DNA of 64,000 nucleotides from Microbacterium invictum (lineage in GTDB: Bacteria > Actinomycetota > Actinomycetes > Actinomycetales > Microbacteriaceae). Position 1 is the stretch's first letter. Each line of letters starts with the position of its first letter. The stretch covers positions 372,001-436,000 of the forward strand of contig NZ_JACIFH010000001.1 in NCBI RefSeq assembly GCF_014197265.1, in the 5' to 3' direction. The notes under the pieces were generated by a model that made no database searches, was not told where the DNA came from, and saw only the letters and a list, made by a program, of their open reading frames with translations. Below are positions 1 through 9,051 of the stretch, piece after piece. Position numbers and translations under genes: made by a program.

Positions 1-341
1 CCGACGGCGACGTTGCCGGTCAGCGTGCTCGGCAGGCGGAAGGCGTCGAGCCGGCCCGGCGCGGCGAGCACCACGAGCGACCGCGACTGGTGCTGCCAGA
101 ACTCGTCGTCCTCGATGAGGGCGCGCAGGTCGCCGATGACGGATGCCGCAGCCCCATGCGGCAGGTCCTTGTCACTGAGCTGGCGTTCGGCCTCGTCGAC
201 CGCGTTGCGCAGGCTGATGCGGATGCGCTCGTGCTCGCTCGGAAGCGGCGACGACTCGATCGCTATCGTGACGCTCGCCGGGTCGCGGTGGTCCACGAGC
301 GCGAGCAGCTGTTCGGTGTCAGGGATGTCTGCAGGGAGCAT
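1..341 (-). CDS. baeRF-type domain protein, 5' part (runs off window start)
   Basis: This is the N-terminal 113 residues of a minus-strand gene cut by the window edge. The protein begins MLPADIPDTEQLLALVDHRD and continues with a charged helical stretch and then SRSLVVLAAPG, which resembles the bacterial release-factor-like (baeRF) proteins of actinobacteria; that assignment is from memory and was not searched. The family is thought to act around ribosomes or RNA, but no function is proven. The start is the ATG at 339-341. A TATGGT hexamer lies 6 bases upstream on the same strand, so the mRNA is probably leaderless. Its downstream neighbours lie outside the window. Confidence 0.7.
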   Translation of the reverse strand, partial: MLPADIPDTEQLLALVDHRDPASVTIAIESSPLPSEHERIRISLRNAVDEAERQLSDKDLPHGAAASVIGDLRALIEDDEFWQHQSRSLVVLAAPGRLDAFRLPSTLTGNVAV

Positions 342-450
342 GGGCCGACCATAGGCAGATCTCGCCGCCGACTTCGAGGGGGTTGCATGTCGCGCGCCGG
401 TCGGTTAGGTGGCGGCGTGCTCCGCTGGTCGGATGACGGGCAGGCCGTTT

Positions 451-636
451 CTACTGGCGCGATCCGATCTCGGCGATCGGCGCGCTGTGCATGGCCGCGC
501 GCGTGGCGACAGCGAGCGATATCAGGCCGATGATGCTCAGAATGCCGACGATCGCCACGCTCTCCACCAGCGAGATGTTCGGCAGCAGCTGCCCCGAGAT
601 GCCGAAGCTGATCCCGATCAACGGGGGTCCGGCGAC
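451..636 (-). pseudogene. MFS transporter remnant, C-terminal end only
   Basis: The minus frame from about 636 to the TAG at 451-453 reads VAGPPLIGISFGISGQLLPN, then a hydrophobic helix and a short polar tail. This is what the last two membrane segments of a major facilitator transporter look like (GPPLIG is a common turn there). Upstream of 636 the frame turns into Arg/Trp-rich nonsense with no start, so about 85% of the gene is missing. The adjoining plus-strand remnant at 636-782 is the tail of a TetR regulator. A divergent MFS/TetR pair whose 5' halves and promoter were deleted explains both. Confidence 0.65.
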
Positions 637-782
637 CCACCAGCACCGCCGCCCCCGACGCGTGGCGACGCCACCTCGCGCTCATGCTCGACGCCTACCG
701 GGCCGCGCGGGCGCATCCGCTGGCCGAGCCGCCGATGACGGACGCGCAGCTGTACGACGCGATGGTCAATTCGGCGGGCTAG
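636..782 (+). pseudogene. TetR-family regulator remnant, C-terminal end only
   Basis: The plus frame ending at the TAG 780-782 reads DAWRRHLALMLDAYRAARAH, then PLAEPPMTDAQLYDAMVNSAG. This matches the C-terminal ligand-domain end of TetR/AcrR regulators in actinobacteria (recognised by eye, not searched). No start codon or HTH region lies in frame upstream, because the sequence switches at about 636-640 into the tail of an MFS gene on the other strand. It is therefore a dead fragment left by a deletion that removed both 5' halves of a divergent regulator/exporter pair. Confidence 0.6.
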
Positions 783-1121
783 GTACCGACTGCTTCTATT
801 GCGGACGGTCCATGTCCGGTCGGACCTGGCGCCGGGGTATCTCGGTCTCGCGGTTCGGTTCGCAGGATGGATGCCGGATCCCGGGCGTGTTGGGGCGTCG
901 ACACGCCGCGCAACGCCCGGTTGTCCTGCGAGCAAGACAACCGGGCGGCGGTGAGACCTGGGCTGCGGCGGGGTGGCGCCGCGACACCCGGATGGGGCGG
1001 GGCGCTGGCGTCGGATGCCGACATCCACACCGCCTCCTCCACAGAACCGGGGCGCGCCGAATTGTCCACAATCGGCGCGGATCCCGGCATCCGGCGACGC
1101 GGTGAGTGTCATCGTCGGGGC
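783..1121. other. Intergenic stretch with one strong inverted repeat
   Basis: No coding frame here looks real. It holds the 12-bp-arm inverted repeat at 914-947, the 15-mer GGATCCCGGGCGTGT at 876-890 (found again at 2148-2162), and one TTGTCCACA at 1062-1070 that matches an actinobacterial DnaA box but stands alone. Confidence 0.5.
914..947. repeat. Perfect 12-bp inverted repeat
   Basis: CGCCCGGTTGTC (914-925) and its exact complement GACAACCGGGCG (936-947) flank 10 bases. It would form a strong hairpin in either strand. It lies in a gene-free stretch after the TetR remnant, so it may be a dispersed palindromic element rather than a terminator of a live gene. Confidence 0.7.
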
Positions 1122-2024
1122 ATGGATCTCCCCGCTGTCGGCGACCGCCCCACGCCGCGTGCGGTGCCGCGGGCGTACGCTGCGCGACGACGGAGTGATC
1201 GCCAGGCTGTCCCACGACTGTGGGCGACCTACTCGCGGCACGACCTGCGAGCCACCGGATGGACGGCGAGACGAATCACCGCGGACGTACGCGCTGGGCG
1301 GCTCGCGCGTGCGCGTGAGGATGTCTATCTCGCGCCGGAGGCGGATGCCGACTGCTATTCCGCCTGCGCCGTCGGAGGCCGACTCACCTGCGTGTCAGAG
1401 CTCGCCCGCTGGGGCGTGTTCGTCCTGGATGGCGCCGACGGCCTGCACGTCGAGGTGCTCTCGACCCGGTCGCGGCTGCGGTCGACGTCGCGCCATGCCC
1501 GCGTGCACTGGTCGCGCCGTGTGCCGGACGGCTGGTCAAGTGTGGATATCGTAGACGCCCTCGTGGCAGCCGTGCAGTGCCAGTCCGTGCGGGGCGCCAT
1601 CGCCACCCTGGACTCGGCGCTGCACCTGCGACTGATCGGCGACTCTGAACTCAACGAGGTGTTCGCCGCGCTGCCTCGTCGCCTGCGGATACTTCGCCGT
1701 CACCTCGACCGCCGCGCCGAATCCGGTGCAGAGAGCCTGATGCGTCTGATGTTGCTGCGGCTCGGATGCCGCGTCGAGGTCCAGCGGCAGATCACGGGTG
1801 TCGGGCGCGTCGACTTCCTCGTCGACGGCTGGTTGATCATCGAATGCGACAGTGAGGCCCACCACGCCGGCTGGGCGCAGCAGAAGAAGGATCGCCGCCG
1901 CGACCAGGACGCCGCCAGACGGGGATACGTGACGTATCGCGCGATCGCGGAGGACATCTTCTGGCATCCTGAGCGGCCACTCGAGGCGGTGCGGGGGCTG
2001 CTTCTAGCCTGGCCGCGCAGGTGA
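1122..2024 (+). CDS. DUF559 (endonuclease-like) domain protein
   Basis: The 300-residue product has an N-terminal winged-helix-like part (TYSRHDLRATGWTARRITAD, then a VYLAP segment) typical of AbiEi/type IV antitoxin-like N-termini. Its C-terminal part (GCRVEVQRQITGVGRVDFLV ... LIIECDSEAHH) matches DUF559, a Vsr/restriction-like fold whose D and E-x-D residues are present. Proteins of this type are common orphans in Microbacteriaceae; the function is unknown and nuclease activity is only suggested by fold. The ATG at 1122 is preceded by CATCGT 6 bases upstream, like the leaderless starts elsewhere here. A longer in-frame extension to 867 is open, but its composition looks intergenic. Confidence 0.75.
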   Translation: MDLPAVGDRPTPRAVPRAYAARRRSDRQAVPRLWATYSRHDLRATGWTARRITADVRAGRLARAREDVYLAPEADADCYSACAVGGRLTCVSELARWGVFVLDGADGLHVEVLSTRSRLRSTSRHARVHWSRRVPDGWSSVDIVDALVAAVQCQSVRGAIATLDSALHLRLIGDSELNEVFAALPRRLRILRRHLDRRAESGAESLMRLMLLRLGCRVEVQRQITGVGRVDFLVDGWLIIECDSEAHHAGWAQQKKDRRRDQDAARRGYVTYRAIAEDIFWHPERPLEAVRGLLLAWPRR

Positions 2025-2366
2025 TCGGGCGTTGCTGAGGCGTGGCCGCAATGGTGGGGCGTGGCGCGGGCCAGTGGGGCGGGGCTCGGGTGGGGAGGGC
2101 GTGGCCGCAATGGCGGGGCGTGGCGCTCATCAGACAGGAGATTCTGCGGATCCCGGGCGTGTCTGGTGCTGGAGGGGATGCCGGCGGGCGCTCATCCTGC
2201 GACACGAACACCGCTGCGCGCGCCGCGTCCTGCCGCGATCTCACACCGTGCCCGGCCCCAGTGCCGCCGGCCCCGCGCCGGCCGGCTGGCGCCAGTGCCG
2301 CCCGCCCGGCCCCGCGAGGCCGGCCGGCCCCGCGCCGGCCGGCCGGCACCGCGCCGCCCGCGACGG
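2025..2366. repeat. GC-rich repeat region between convergent genes
   Basis: No credible gene lies here. A 28-bp direct repeat, GCGTGGCCGCAATGG-Y-GGGGCGTGGCGC, occurs at 2040-2067 and 2099-2126 with one mismatch. Further on, GGCCCCGCGCCGGCCGGC occurs exactly at 2269-2286 and 2326-2343, within a run of GGCC/GCCGGC palindromes that also repeats a CCAGTGCCGCC unit. The palindromes could end transcription of the convergent DUF559 and IclR genes, but no T-tract follows. Confidence 0.6.
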
Positions 2367-3173
2367 TCAGCGGCGTCCTATGCGTCGTTCGAGCTCGGTC
2401 GCGGCGGTGGTCAGCAGGCCGGCCAACTCGGTCTGGTCGCGGTCGCCTTCGTCGGGCCAGGTGACGGCGATGCCGGCGGCGGGCCAGCCGGCGTGGTCGC
2501 GGATGGCGACGCCCACCGACCGCAGGCCGATGGTGACCTCGCCGTCCTCGCGGGCGAACCCGTCGGCGCGCACCGCGCGCAGCACTTCGCGCAGCTGAGT
2601 CGGAGTGCGGGGCCCCCGGCCGGTGCGATCGGCGAACGCGGCGGCGTCGGGGTACAGCGCACGCACCTGCTCGCGGGGGAGAGCGGCGAGCATCGCGCGC
2701 CCCGTCGCCGTCAGGTGCGCCGGCAGCCGTACGCCCACGTCGGTGACCAGTGCCGGGCGGCGCGGCGCACGTTCCTCGACGATGTACACGACATCGCGGC
2801 CGCTCATGACGCCCAGATGCGCGCTCTCGCCCGCCCGGTCGGCCAGCGCGGCGATGAGCGGTCGGCCCAGCCGAGCCAGCGGCTCCTGGCGCAGGTAGCC
2901 GCCGGCGAGCTCGAACGCGGCCGTGCTCAGTCCCCAGCGCCGGTCCGCCGCCAGATGCACCACGAAACCGTGCTGCTCGAGCGTCGCCAGCAGGTGGTAG
3001 ACCGTCGAGCGGGGGATCGCCAGCGCCGTCGCGAGCGTGCGTGCGGCCACCGGCCCCGGCTGCCGGGCCATCAGCGACAGGATCCGCAGCGTCTGATCCG
3101 CCGCGGGCACCTGCGGACGATCGGAGGTGGCATCCGCACCCGCGGCGACCGAACCCGCGCTGTCTGGTATCAC
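2367..3173 (-). CDS. IclR-family transcriptional regulator of the hut genes
   Basis: The 268-residue protein has a winged HTH at about residues 25-85 (QTLRILSLMARQ ... IPRSTVYHLLATLEQHGFVV) followed by the IclR effector domain (LTATGRAMLAALP, VYIVEER, GWPAAGIAV). Length is normal for the family. It lies divergently 58 bp from hutH, so it is probably the regulator of histidine catabolism, sensing a pathway intermediate; that role is inferred from context. I chose the GTG at 3171-3173, because it sits in the TGTCTG-N6-CAGACA palindrome and has a CATCCT hexamer 6 bases upstream. A GTG at 3108-3110 is a shorter alternative. Confidence 0.85.
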   Translation of the reverse strand: MIPDSAGSVAAGADATSDRPQVPAADQTLRILSLMARQPGPVAARTLATALAIPRSTVYHLLATLEQHGFVVHLAADRRWGLSTAAFELAGGYLRQEPLARLGRPLIAALADRAGESAHLGVMSGRDVVYIVEERAPRRPALVTDVGVRLPAHLTATGRAMLAALPREQVRALYPDAAAFADRTGRGPRTPTQLREVLRAVRADGFAREDGEVTIGLRSVGVAIRDHAGWPAAGIAVTWPDEGDRDQTELAGLLTTAATELERRIGRR

Positions 3174-3178
3174 AGACA
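3161..3178. promoter_or_regulatory. Palindrome in the IclR/hutH divergent promoter (putative operator)
   Basis: TGTCTG-GTATCA-CAGACA is an inverted repeat with 6-bp arms overlapping the GTG start of the IclR gene, about 55 bp upstream of hutH. Its position suits autoregulation plus control of hutHUI by the IclR protein. Binding is inferred. Confidence 0.5.
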
Positions 3179-3231
3179 CAGGATGCCATGAACACCTGGC
3201 ACCGGGCACCGGGACGGGGTGGAATCGGATC

Positions 3232-4773
3232 ATGGCCACCGCTCCCACCGTCACCCTCGGCATCGACGTCCTCACGATCGACGATGTCGTCGCCGTCGCG
3301 CGGCACGGCGCAGCGGTCGCGGTGTCGCCGGAGGCCCTGAGCCGGGTTGCCGCCACGCGCGCGCTCGTCGAGCAGCTGGCCGACGACCCCGAACCTCACT
3401 ACGGCATCTCGACCGGATTCGGGGCTCTCGCCACCACGTTCATCGCGCCCGAGCGGCGCCGGCAGCTGCAGGCGAGCCTCATCCGCTCGCACGCCGCCGG
3501 CACCGGCGCCGAGGTCGAGACCGAGGTCGTCCGCGCGCTGCAGCTGCTGCGGCTGCAGACCTTGGCATCCGGCCACACCGGGGTGCGCCCCGTCGTCGTG
3601 GAGACCTACGCGGTCATGCTCAACGCCGGCATCTCCCCGATCGTCCGCGAGTACGGTTCGCTCGGCTGCTCGGGCGACCTCGCGCCGCTGGCGCACGTCG
3701 CACTGGCGGCGATGGGCGAAGGCAGCGTCCGCACACGTGACGGCGAAGAAGTGGATGCCGGTGACGCGCTCGCCGCGGCCGGCATCGCCCCGCTGGTGCT
3801 CGAAGAGAAGGAGGGCCTCGCCCTCATCAACGGCACCGACGGCATGCTCGGCATGCTGGCGCTCGCGATCCACGACCTCGATGCCCTGCTGCTGACCGCC
3901 GATGCGACCGCCGCGATCTCGGTCGAGTCGCAGCTGGGAACCGACGCCGTCTTCGCCGCCGACCTGATGGCGCTGCGCCCACAGGTCGGCCAGGCCGACT
4001 CGGCGGCGAACCTTCGTGCCCTGCTCGCAGGCTCGCCGATCGTCGCGAGCCACCGCGACCCGGCGGTGTGCACCCGGGTGCAGGACGCCTATTCGCTGCG
4101 CTGCTCGCCGCAGGTGCACGGCGCGGCGCGCGACACCGTCGACCATGCGCGGATGATCGCCGCACGCGAACTGGCATCCACGGTCGACAACCCCGTCATC
4201 ACCCTCGACGGGCGGGTCGAGTCGAACGGCAACTTCCACGGCGCCCCGGTGGCATATGTCCTCGACTTCCTCGCGATCGCCGTCGCCGATGTCGCCTCGA
4301 TCGCCGAGCGCCGCACCGACCGCGCCCTCGACCGCACGCGCAGCCAGGGCCTGCCGCCGTTCCTGGCCGACGAGGTCGGCGTCGACTCGGGGCTCATGAT
4401 CGCGCAGTATGCCGCGGCCGGCATCGTCTCCGAGCTCAAGCGCCTCGCGGTCCCCGCGTCGGTGGACTCGATCCCGTCGTCGGCGATGCAGGAGGATCAC
4501 GTGTCGATGGGATGGTCGGCCGCCCGCAAGCTCCGCCGCGGGATCGACGGCCTGGCGCGGGTGCTCGCGATCGAGCTGGTGACCGGATGCCGCGCGCTCG
4601 ACCTGCGGGCGCCGCTGAGCCCGGCGCCGGGGACGGCGGCCGTGCGCGACCTCGTCCGTACGGTGGCCGAAGGGCCGGGGCCGGACCGGTTCGTCTCGCC
4701 CGAGATCGAGGCCGTCACCGGGCTCGTGCTGTCGGGCAGTGTCGCCCGCACTGTGAAGGAGTGGATCTCATGA
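3232..4773 (+). CDS. hutH: Histidine ammonia-lyase
   Basis: This enzyme removes ammonia from L-histidine to give urocanate, the first step of histidine breakdown, in the cytoplasm. The 513-residue protein has the family signature [14 protein letters not shown]. The tripeptide that cyclises to the MIO electrophile is Cys146-Ser147-Gly148 rather than the textbook Ala-Ser-Gly. The YGISTGFG motif near the N-terminus is intact. The ATG at 3232 was chosen over the upstream open frame because homology begins right after it. It is the first gene of hutH-hutU-hutI, and its TGA overlaps the hutU ATG (ATGA). The divergent IclR gene probably regulates it. Confidence 0.97.
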   Translation: MATAPTVTLGIDVLTIDDVVAVARHGAAVAVSPEALSRVAATRALVEQLADDPEPHYGISTGFGALATTFIAPERRRQLQASLIRSHAAGTGAEVETEVVRALQLLRLQTLASGHTGVRPVVVETYAVMLNAGISPIVREYGSLGCSGDLAPLAHVALAAMGEGSVRTRDGEEVDAGDALAAAGIAPLVLEEKEGLALINGTDGMLGMLALAIHDLDALLLTADATAAISVESQLGTDAVFAADLMALRPQVGQADSAANLRALLAGSPIVASHRDPAVCTRVQDAYSLRCSPQVHGAARDTVDHARMIAARELASTVDNPVITLDGRVESNGNFHGAPVAYVLDFLAIAVADVASIAERRTDRALDRTRSQGLPPFLADEVGVDSGLMIAQYAAAGIVSELKRLAVPASVDSIPSSAMQEDHVSMGWSAARKLRRGIDGLARVLAIELVTGCRALDLRAPLSPAPGTAAVRDLVRTVAEGPGPDRFVSPEIEAVTGLVLSGSVARTVKEWIS

Positions 4774-6425
4774 CCGGACCCCGCACCGTCCGCGCCGCGC
4801 GTGGCGCCGAGATGACTGCGAAGAGCTGGGGCGCCGAGGCCGCCAAGCGCATGCTCATGAACAACCTCGACCCCGAGGTCGCCGAGCACCCCGAGGACCT
4901 CGTCGTGTATGGCGGCACCGGCCGCGCGGCGCGCTCGTGGGAGGCGTTCGACGCGATCGTGCGGACCCTCGACGAGCTCGAGCCCGACGAGACCCTGCTC
5001 GTGCAATCCGGCAAGCCGGTGGGGGTCTTCCGCACGCACGAGTGGGCGCCGCGCGTGCTCATCGCGAACTCGAACCTCGTGGGCGACTGGGCGACGTGGC
5101 CCGAGTTCCGACGGCTCGAGGCACTCGGCCTCACGATGTACGGACAGATGACGGCCGGATCGTGGATCTACATCGGCACGCAGGGCATCCTGCAGGGCAC
5201 GTACGAGACCTTCGCCGCGGTGGCCCGCTCACTGGGACGCGACGACCTCGCCGGTACCCTGACACTGACCGGAGGAGCCGGTGGCATGGGCGGTGCGCAG
5301 CCCCTCGCGGTCACGCTCAACGGCGGCACGGTGCTCATCGTCGACGTCGACGAATCGCGACTTGCCCGCCGTGTCGCGCACGGCTACCTTGACCAGTACA
5401 CGACCGATCTCGATGCGGCCGTGGCACGCGTCCTCGCCGCCAAAGACGCCGGCGAGGCACTTTCCGTAGGGGTCGTCGGCAACGCCGCCGATGTCTTCCC
5501 CGAGCTGCTGGCCCGCGGAGTGGCGATCGACATCGTCACCGACCAGACCAGTGCCCACGACCCGCTTGCTTACCTGCCGGCATCCATCGCCTTCGACCAG
5601 TGGCGCGCCGAGGCCCAGCGCGACCCGGAGGAGTTCACCGAGGCCGCCCGCGCGTCGATGGCGCGGCACGTCGAGGCGATGGTCGGGTTCCAGGATGCCG
5701 GGGCCGCGGTGTTCGACTACGGCAACTCGATCCGGGCAGAGGCGAAGCTGGGCGGATTCGAGAACGCGTTCGCGTTCCCGGGCTTCGTGCCGGCGTACAT
5801 CCGGCCGCAGTTCGCCGAGGGCCGCGGACCGTTCCGGTGGGTGGCGCTGTCGGGCGATCCGGAAGACATCCGCAAGACCGACCAGGCCGTGATGGCGTTG
5901 TTCCCGGAGAACGCCGGGCTGGTGCGCTGGCTCACCAAGGCCGCCGGCGCCGTGCACTTCGAGGGACTGCCGGCCCGCATCTGCTGGCTCGGGTACAAGG
6001 AACGCCACCTCGCCGGGCTGAAGTTCAACGAGATGGTCGCCTCGGGCGAGCTGGCCGGCCCGATCGTGATCGGCCGCGACCACCTCGACGCCGGCTCGGT
6101 CGCCTCGCCCTACCGTGAGACCGAGGCGATGGCCGACGGCTCCGACGCGATCGCCGACTGGCCTCTGCTCAACGCGCTGCTGAACACGGCGTCCGGTGCC
6201 TCGTGGGTCTCGATCCACCACGGCGGCGGCGTCGGCATCGGCCGCTCGATCCACGCCGGGCAGGTGATCGTCGCCGACGGCACGGCACTCGCCGCCGAGA
6301 AGCTCGAGCGGGTGCTCACGAACGACCCCGGCACGGGCGTCATGCGACATGTGGATGCCGGGTACGAACGCGCCGTCGACGTCGCCCGCGAGCGCGGACT
6401 GAACGTGCCGATGCTGGACCGCTGA
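4770..6425 (+). CDS. hutU: Urocanate hydratase
   Basis: Urocanase adds water to urocanate to give 4-imidazolone-5-propionate, using tightly bound NAD+ as electrophile. The 551-residue product is full length and carries the characteristic stretches [35 protein letters not shown] (dinucleotide-binding glycine motif) and [20 protein letters not shown]. It starts in an ATGA overlap with hutH, which indicates translational coupling, and ends 2 bases before hutI. The order hutH-hutU-hutI matches the pathway order. Confidence 0.97.
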   Translation: MTGPRTVRAARGAEMTAKSWGAEAAKRMLMNNLDPEVAEHPEDLVVYGGTGRAARSWEAFDAIVRTLDELEPDETLLVQSGKPVGVFRTHEWAPRVLIANSNLVGDWATWPEFRRLEALGLTMYGQMTAGSWIYIGTQGILQGTYETFAAVARSLGRDDLAGTLTLTGGAGGMGGAQPLAVTLNGGTVLIVDVDESRLARRVAHGYLDQYTTDLDAAVARVLAAKDAGEALSVGVVGNAADVFPELLARGVAIDIVTDQTSAHDPLAYLPASIAFDQWRAEAQRDPEEFTEAARASMARHVEAMVGFQDAGAAVFDYGNSIRAEAKLGGFENAFAFPGFVPAYIRPQFAEGRGPFRWVALSGDPEDIRKTDQAVMALFPENAGLVRWLTKAAGAVHFEGLPARICWLGYKERHLAGLKFNEMVASGELAGPIVIGRDHLDAGSVASPYRETEAMADGSDAIADWPLLNALLNTASGASWVSIHHGGGVGIGRSIHAGQVIVADGTALAAEKLERVLTNDPGTGVMRHVDAGYERAVDVARERGLNVPMLDR

Positions 6426-6427
6426 CG

Positions 6428-7606
6428 ATGACCGCAACGCTGCTGACGAACATCGGGGAGCTGACCACCAACGCCGGCGCCCCCGGTGATCCCTGCGGCA
6501 CGATCCGCGATGCCGCCGTCCTGATCGAGGACGGCGTGGTGGCGTGGGCCGGCCCGGTGGTGGAGGCTTCGCGCGCTGGCGGGGACATCGAGGTGGTCGA
6601 CGTCGGCGGACGCGCGGTGATCCCGGGGTTCGTCGACAGTCACACCCACCTCGTGTTCGGCGGCGATCGTGCCGACGAGTTCGAGGCGCGCATGGCGGGA
6701 ACGCCATATGCTGCGGGTGGCATACGGCGCACGGTGGATGCCACCCGTGCCGCGGGCGACGACGAGTTGCGCGCCCGACTGGCGGCATTCGTCGCCGAGC
6801 TGCACGCGCAGGGCACCACGACGTTCGAGGTGAAGACGGGGTACGGACTGACGGTCGACGACGAGGCCCGGCTGGTGCGCATCGCGGCCGAGGTCACCGA
6901 CGAGGTCACGTTCCTCGGGGCGCATGTGGTGCCCGCCGAGTACGCCGACGACCGGGCCGGCTACGTCGACCTCGTGTGCGGCCCGATGCTGGATGCCGTC
7001 GCCGCGCACGCCCGCTGGATCGACGTGTTCTGCGAGCGGGGGGCGTTCACACCCGCCGAGAGTGAGCGCATCCTCACCGCCGGAATCGACCGGGGACTGC
7101 AGCCCCGCGTTCACGGCAACCAGCTCGGGCACGGCGAGGGCGTACGCCTCGCGGTCGAGTTCGGCGCGGCATCCGTCGACCACTGCACCTACCTGTCCGA
7201 GGACGACGTGGCAGCCCTGGCCGCATCGTCGACGGTCGCAACGCTGCTGCCGGGTGTCGAGTTCTCCACGCGGCAGCCTTACCCCGATGCCCGACGTCTG
7301 CTCGACGCGGGCGTCACCGTGGCCCTCGCCAGTGACTGCAACCCGGGGTCGAGTTTCACCAGTTCGATGCCCCTGATGATCGCCCTCGCGGTGCGCGAGA
7401 TGGGCATGACTCCCGCGGAAGCGGTGTGGGCGGCGACCGCCGGCGGAGCACGCGCGCTGCACCGCGACGACGTCGGCCACCTCGGCCCCGGTGCCCGCGC
7501 CGACCTCGTCGTGCTCGACGCGCCCACCCGCGTGCACCTGGCCTACCGGCCCGGCGTGCCGCTGGTCGACGCGGTCTACCGCGACGGCGCGCTCATGGGC
7601 AGCTGA
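6428..7606 (+). CDS. hutI: Imidazolonepropionase
   Basis: This metal-dependent amidohydrolase opens imidazolonepropionate to N-formimino-L-glutamate. The 392-residue protein shows the metal motif [20 protein letters not shown] near residue 70, GAHVVP and [14 protein letters not shown] in the middle, and the catalytic aspartate context ASDCNPGSS near residue 305. It begins 2 bases after hutU and closes the plus-strand hut operon. The next pathway enzyme, HutG, is not in this operon but in the convergent minus-strand one. Confidence 0.96.
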   Translation: MTATLLTNIGELTTNAGAPGDPCGTIRDAAVLIEDGVVAWAGPVVEASRAGGDIEVVDVGGRAVIPGFVDSHTHLVFGGDRADEFEARMAGTPYAAGGIRRTVDATRAAGDDELRARLAAFVAELHAQGTTTFEVKTGYGLTVDDEARLVRIAAEVTDEVTFLGAHVVPAEYADDRAGYVDLVCGPMLDAVAAHARWIDVFCERGAFTPAESERILTAGIDRGLQPRVHGNQLGHGEGVRLAVEFGAASVDHCTYLSEDDVAALAASSTVATLLPGVEFSTRQPYPDARRLLDAGVTVALASDCNPGSSFTSSMPLMIALAVREMGMTPAEAVWAATAGGARALHRDDVGHLGPGARADLVVLDAPTRVHLAYRPGVPLVDAVYRDGALMGS

Positions 7607-7621
7607 CCGCCGGCGCGGCGG
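7607..7621. terminator. Short hairpin right after hutI
   Basis: CCGCCG-GCG-CGGCGG begins directly after the hutI stop codon. It may help end the hut transcript before the convergent sixA gene. There is no T-run, so the call is weak. Confidence 0.4.
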
Positions 7622-7684
7622 CGGACGACGGATCGGCCCCTGGGCCACCCCGCACTCCGTGTGCACGACTCCGCCTGAGATCGG

Positions 7685-8158
7685 CTACCTCGGGGTGTCG
7701 AACGTCCAGTCGTCGGGGTCGACCGCGGTCGCGACGTCCCAGTCGTCGGTGGTCTCCCACATGAAGGTGGCGACCGCACACGTCGGCATGTGGCCGATGC
7801 CGCCGCCGGACAGGCGCTCGGCGAGGACCGTCATGCCGGGGTCGTGCGCGACGACCACGACCCGCACGAGCCCTGTCGCCGCCGCGGCGGCCAGCAGATG
7901 CGACCCGGGCGCACCGTAGAGGTCGGCATCGAGGCTCAGCTCGCTCCCCAGCGCATCGGCGAACGCCGCGGCCGTGCTGCGTGCGCGCAGGGCCGTCGAC
8001 GACAGCACCAATTCGGGACGGAACCCGGTCTCAGCCAGCCGCGCCGCCATCACCGGGGCGTCGCGCTGCCCGCGCGCATTGAGCGGCCGGTCGTGATCGT
8101 CCAGTCCCGGATCGCCCCAGTCGCTCTTCGCGTGTCGCACAAGCACGAGTGTCGTCAT
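7685..8158 (-). CDS. SixA-like histidine phosphatase (phosphoglycerate mutase fold)
   Basis: The 157-residue protein begins with the RHG-type motif LVLVRHAKSDWGD (catalytic His9) and has a second histidine in VVVAHDPGM, as in the SixA branch of the histidine phosphatase superfamily. In E. coli SixA removes phosphate from phosphohistidine proteins; in actinobacteria the substrate is generally unknown. The gene is last in DUF445-hutG-sixA, with its ATG overlapping the hutG TGA (ATGA). Whether it has any link to histidine catabolism is open; the coupling may be only operon packing. Confidence 0.85.
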   Translation of the reverse strand: MTTLVLVRHAKSDWGDPGLDDHDRPLNARGQRDAPVMAARLAETGFRPELVLSSTALRARSTAAAFADALGSELSLDADLYGAPGSHLLAAAAATGLVRVVVVAHDPGMTVLAERLSGGGIGHMPTCAVATFMWETTDDWDVATAVDPDDWTFDTPR

Positions 8159-9051
8159 GTCGTCGCCCTCCCTGCCAGCAGCTCCAGCACGCACAGTGCC
8201 GCGAGGCGCACCGTCCGCCCGTCGGGGGTATCGGCCGTGGCATCCACCTCCACGATGTCGGCACTGCGCACGCGCGGGTCGGATGCCACGCCGCGCACGA
8301 GCGCGCGCAGCTCCCACCCCTGCAGTCCGCCGGGCACCGACGCCGGGCACCCGGGCGCGACCGAGCGGTCGCACACGTCCACGTCGATGTCGAGATGGAC
8401 CTCGCTGCCCCCGGCACCGGCGACCTCGAGCGCCTCGGCGACCACGTCGGCGATACCCCGGCGCCGCAGGTCGTCCTGCGTGATGACGGTGATGCCGAGG
8501 TCGGCGGCCCGGTGGGCGTAGGCGGCCGAGTTCGCGAAGTCGGCGATGCCGACCTGCACGATGCGCTGCGGGTCGAGGCCGTCGTCGACGAGGCGCCGCA
8601 CCGGGGAGCCGTTCGAGACGCCGTCACGCAGGTCGAAGTGTGCGTCGAGGGTGATCAGCCCGGACGCGTCCGCACCCTGCGCCACCGCATAGGTGATCGA
8701 GTTGTCGCCGCCGAGGGCCACGATCAGTCCCGCCTGCGCAGCCATTTCGCGCACCCGCTCGCGCACGCGCCCCTCGCCGTCGGGGCCGTCCGGATCGGCG
8801 ATGTCTCCGGCATCCGCGATCCGCAGCGCCTGCTCGAGGTCGACCGGCGGCGGACCCATCAGCGTCGGGCTGTAACGCTGCAGCGCGTCGCGCACGGCGG
8901 CCGGAGTGGCGTGGGCACCGGTCGGCGACAGCGAGGTGCGGAACGCCGGCACCCCGAGCAGCACCACGTCGATCCAGTCCTCACCGGCGACCTCGGGCCA
9001 GCTCCCAGCGCGGGGCCAGAGCGGGTCGGCGCTGAGCGCGGAGACGGTCAT
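8155..9051 (-). CDS. hutG: Formimidoylglutamase (arginase/ureohydrolase family)
   Basis: This enzyme hydrolyses N-formimino-L-glutamate to glutamate and formamide, completing histidine breakdown started by hutHUI next door. The 298-residue protein has the ureohydrolase metal motifs GGDNS (115-119), DAHFD (136-140) and DIDVDVCD (around 221-228). The first motif normally reads GGDHS; here the histidine ligand is Asn117, a change I recall in some formiminoglutamases but did not check. The start overlaps the stop of the upstream DUF445 gene (TGATG). Agmatinase is a less likely alternative given the hut neighbours. Confidence 0.85.
   Translation of the reverse strand: MTVSALSADPLWPRAGSWPEVAGEDWIDVVLLGVPAFRTSLSPTGAHATPAAVRDALQRYSPTLMGPPPVDLEQALRIADAGDIADPDGPDGEGRVRERVREMAAQAGLIVALGGDNSITYAVAQGADASGLITLDAHFDLRDGVSNGSPVRRLVDDGLDPQRIVQVGIADFANSAAYAHRAADLGITVITQDDLRRRGIADVVAEALEVAGAGGSEVHLDIDVDVCDRSVAPGCPASVPGGLQGWELRALVRGVASDPRVRSADIVEVDATADTPDGRTVRLAALCVLELLAGRATT

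Noticed and set aside
1062..1070. TTGTCCACA DnaA box
   Set aside because: A single box with no dnaA, dnaN or A/T-rich unwinding region; not an origin.
1837..4500. Open minus-strand frame of 887 codons
   Set aside because: It is the antisense shadow of hutH and the neighbouring sequence; composition is Arg/His/Gly-rich with no domain, while hutH on the other strand is certain.
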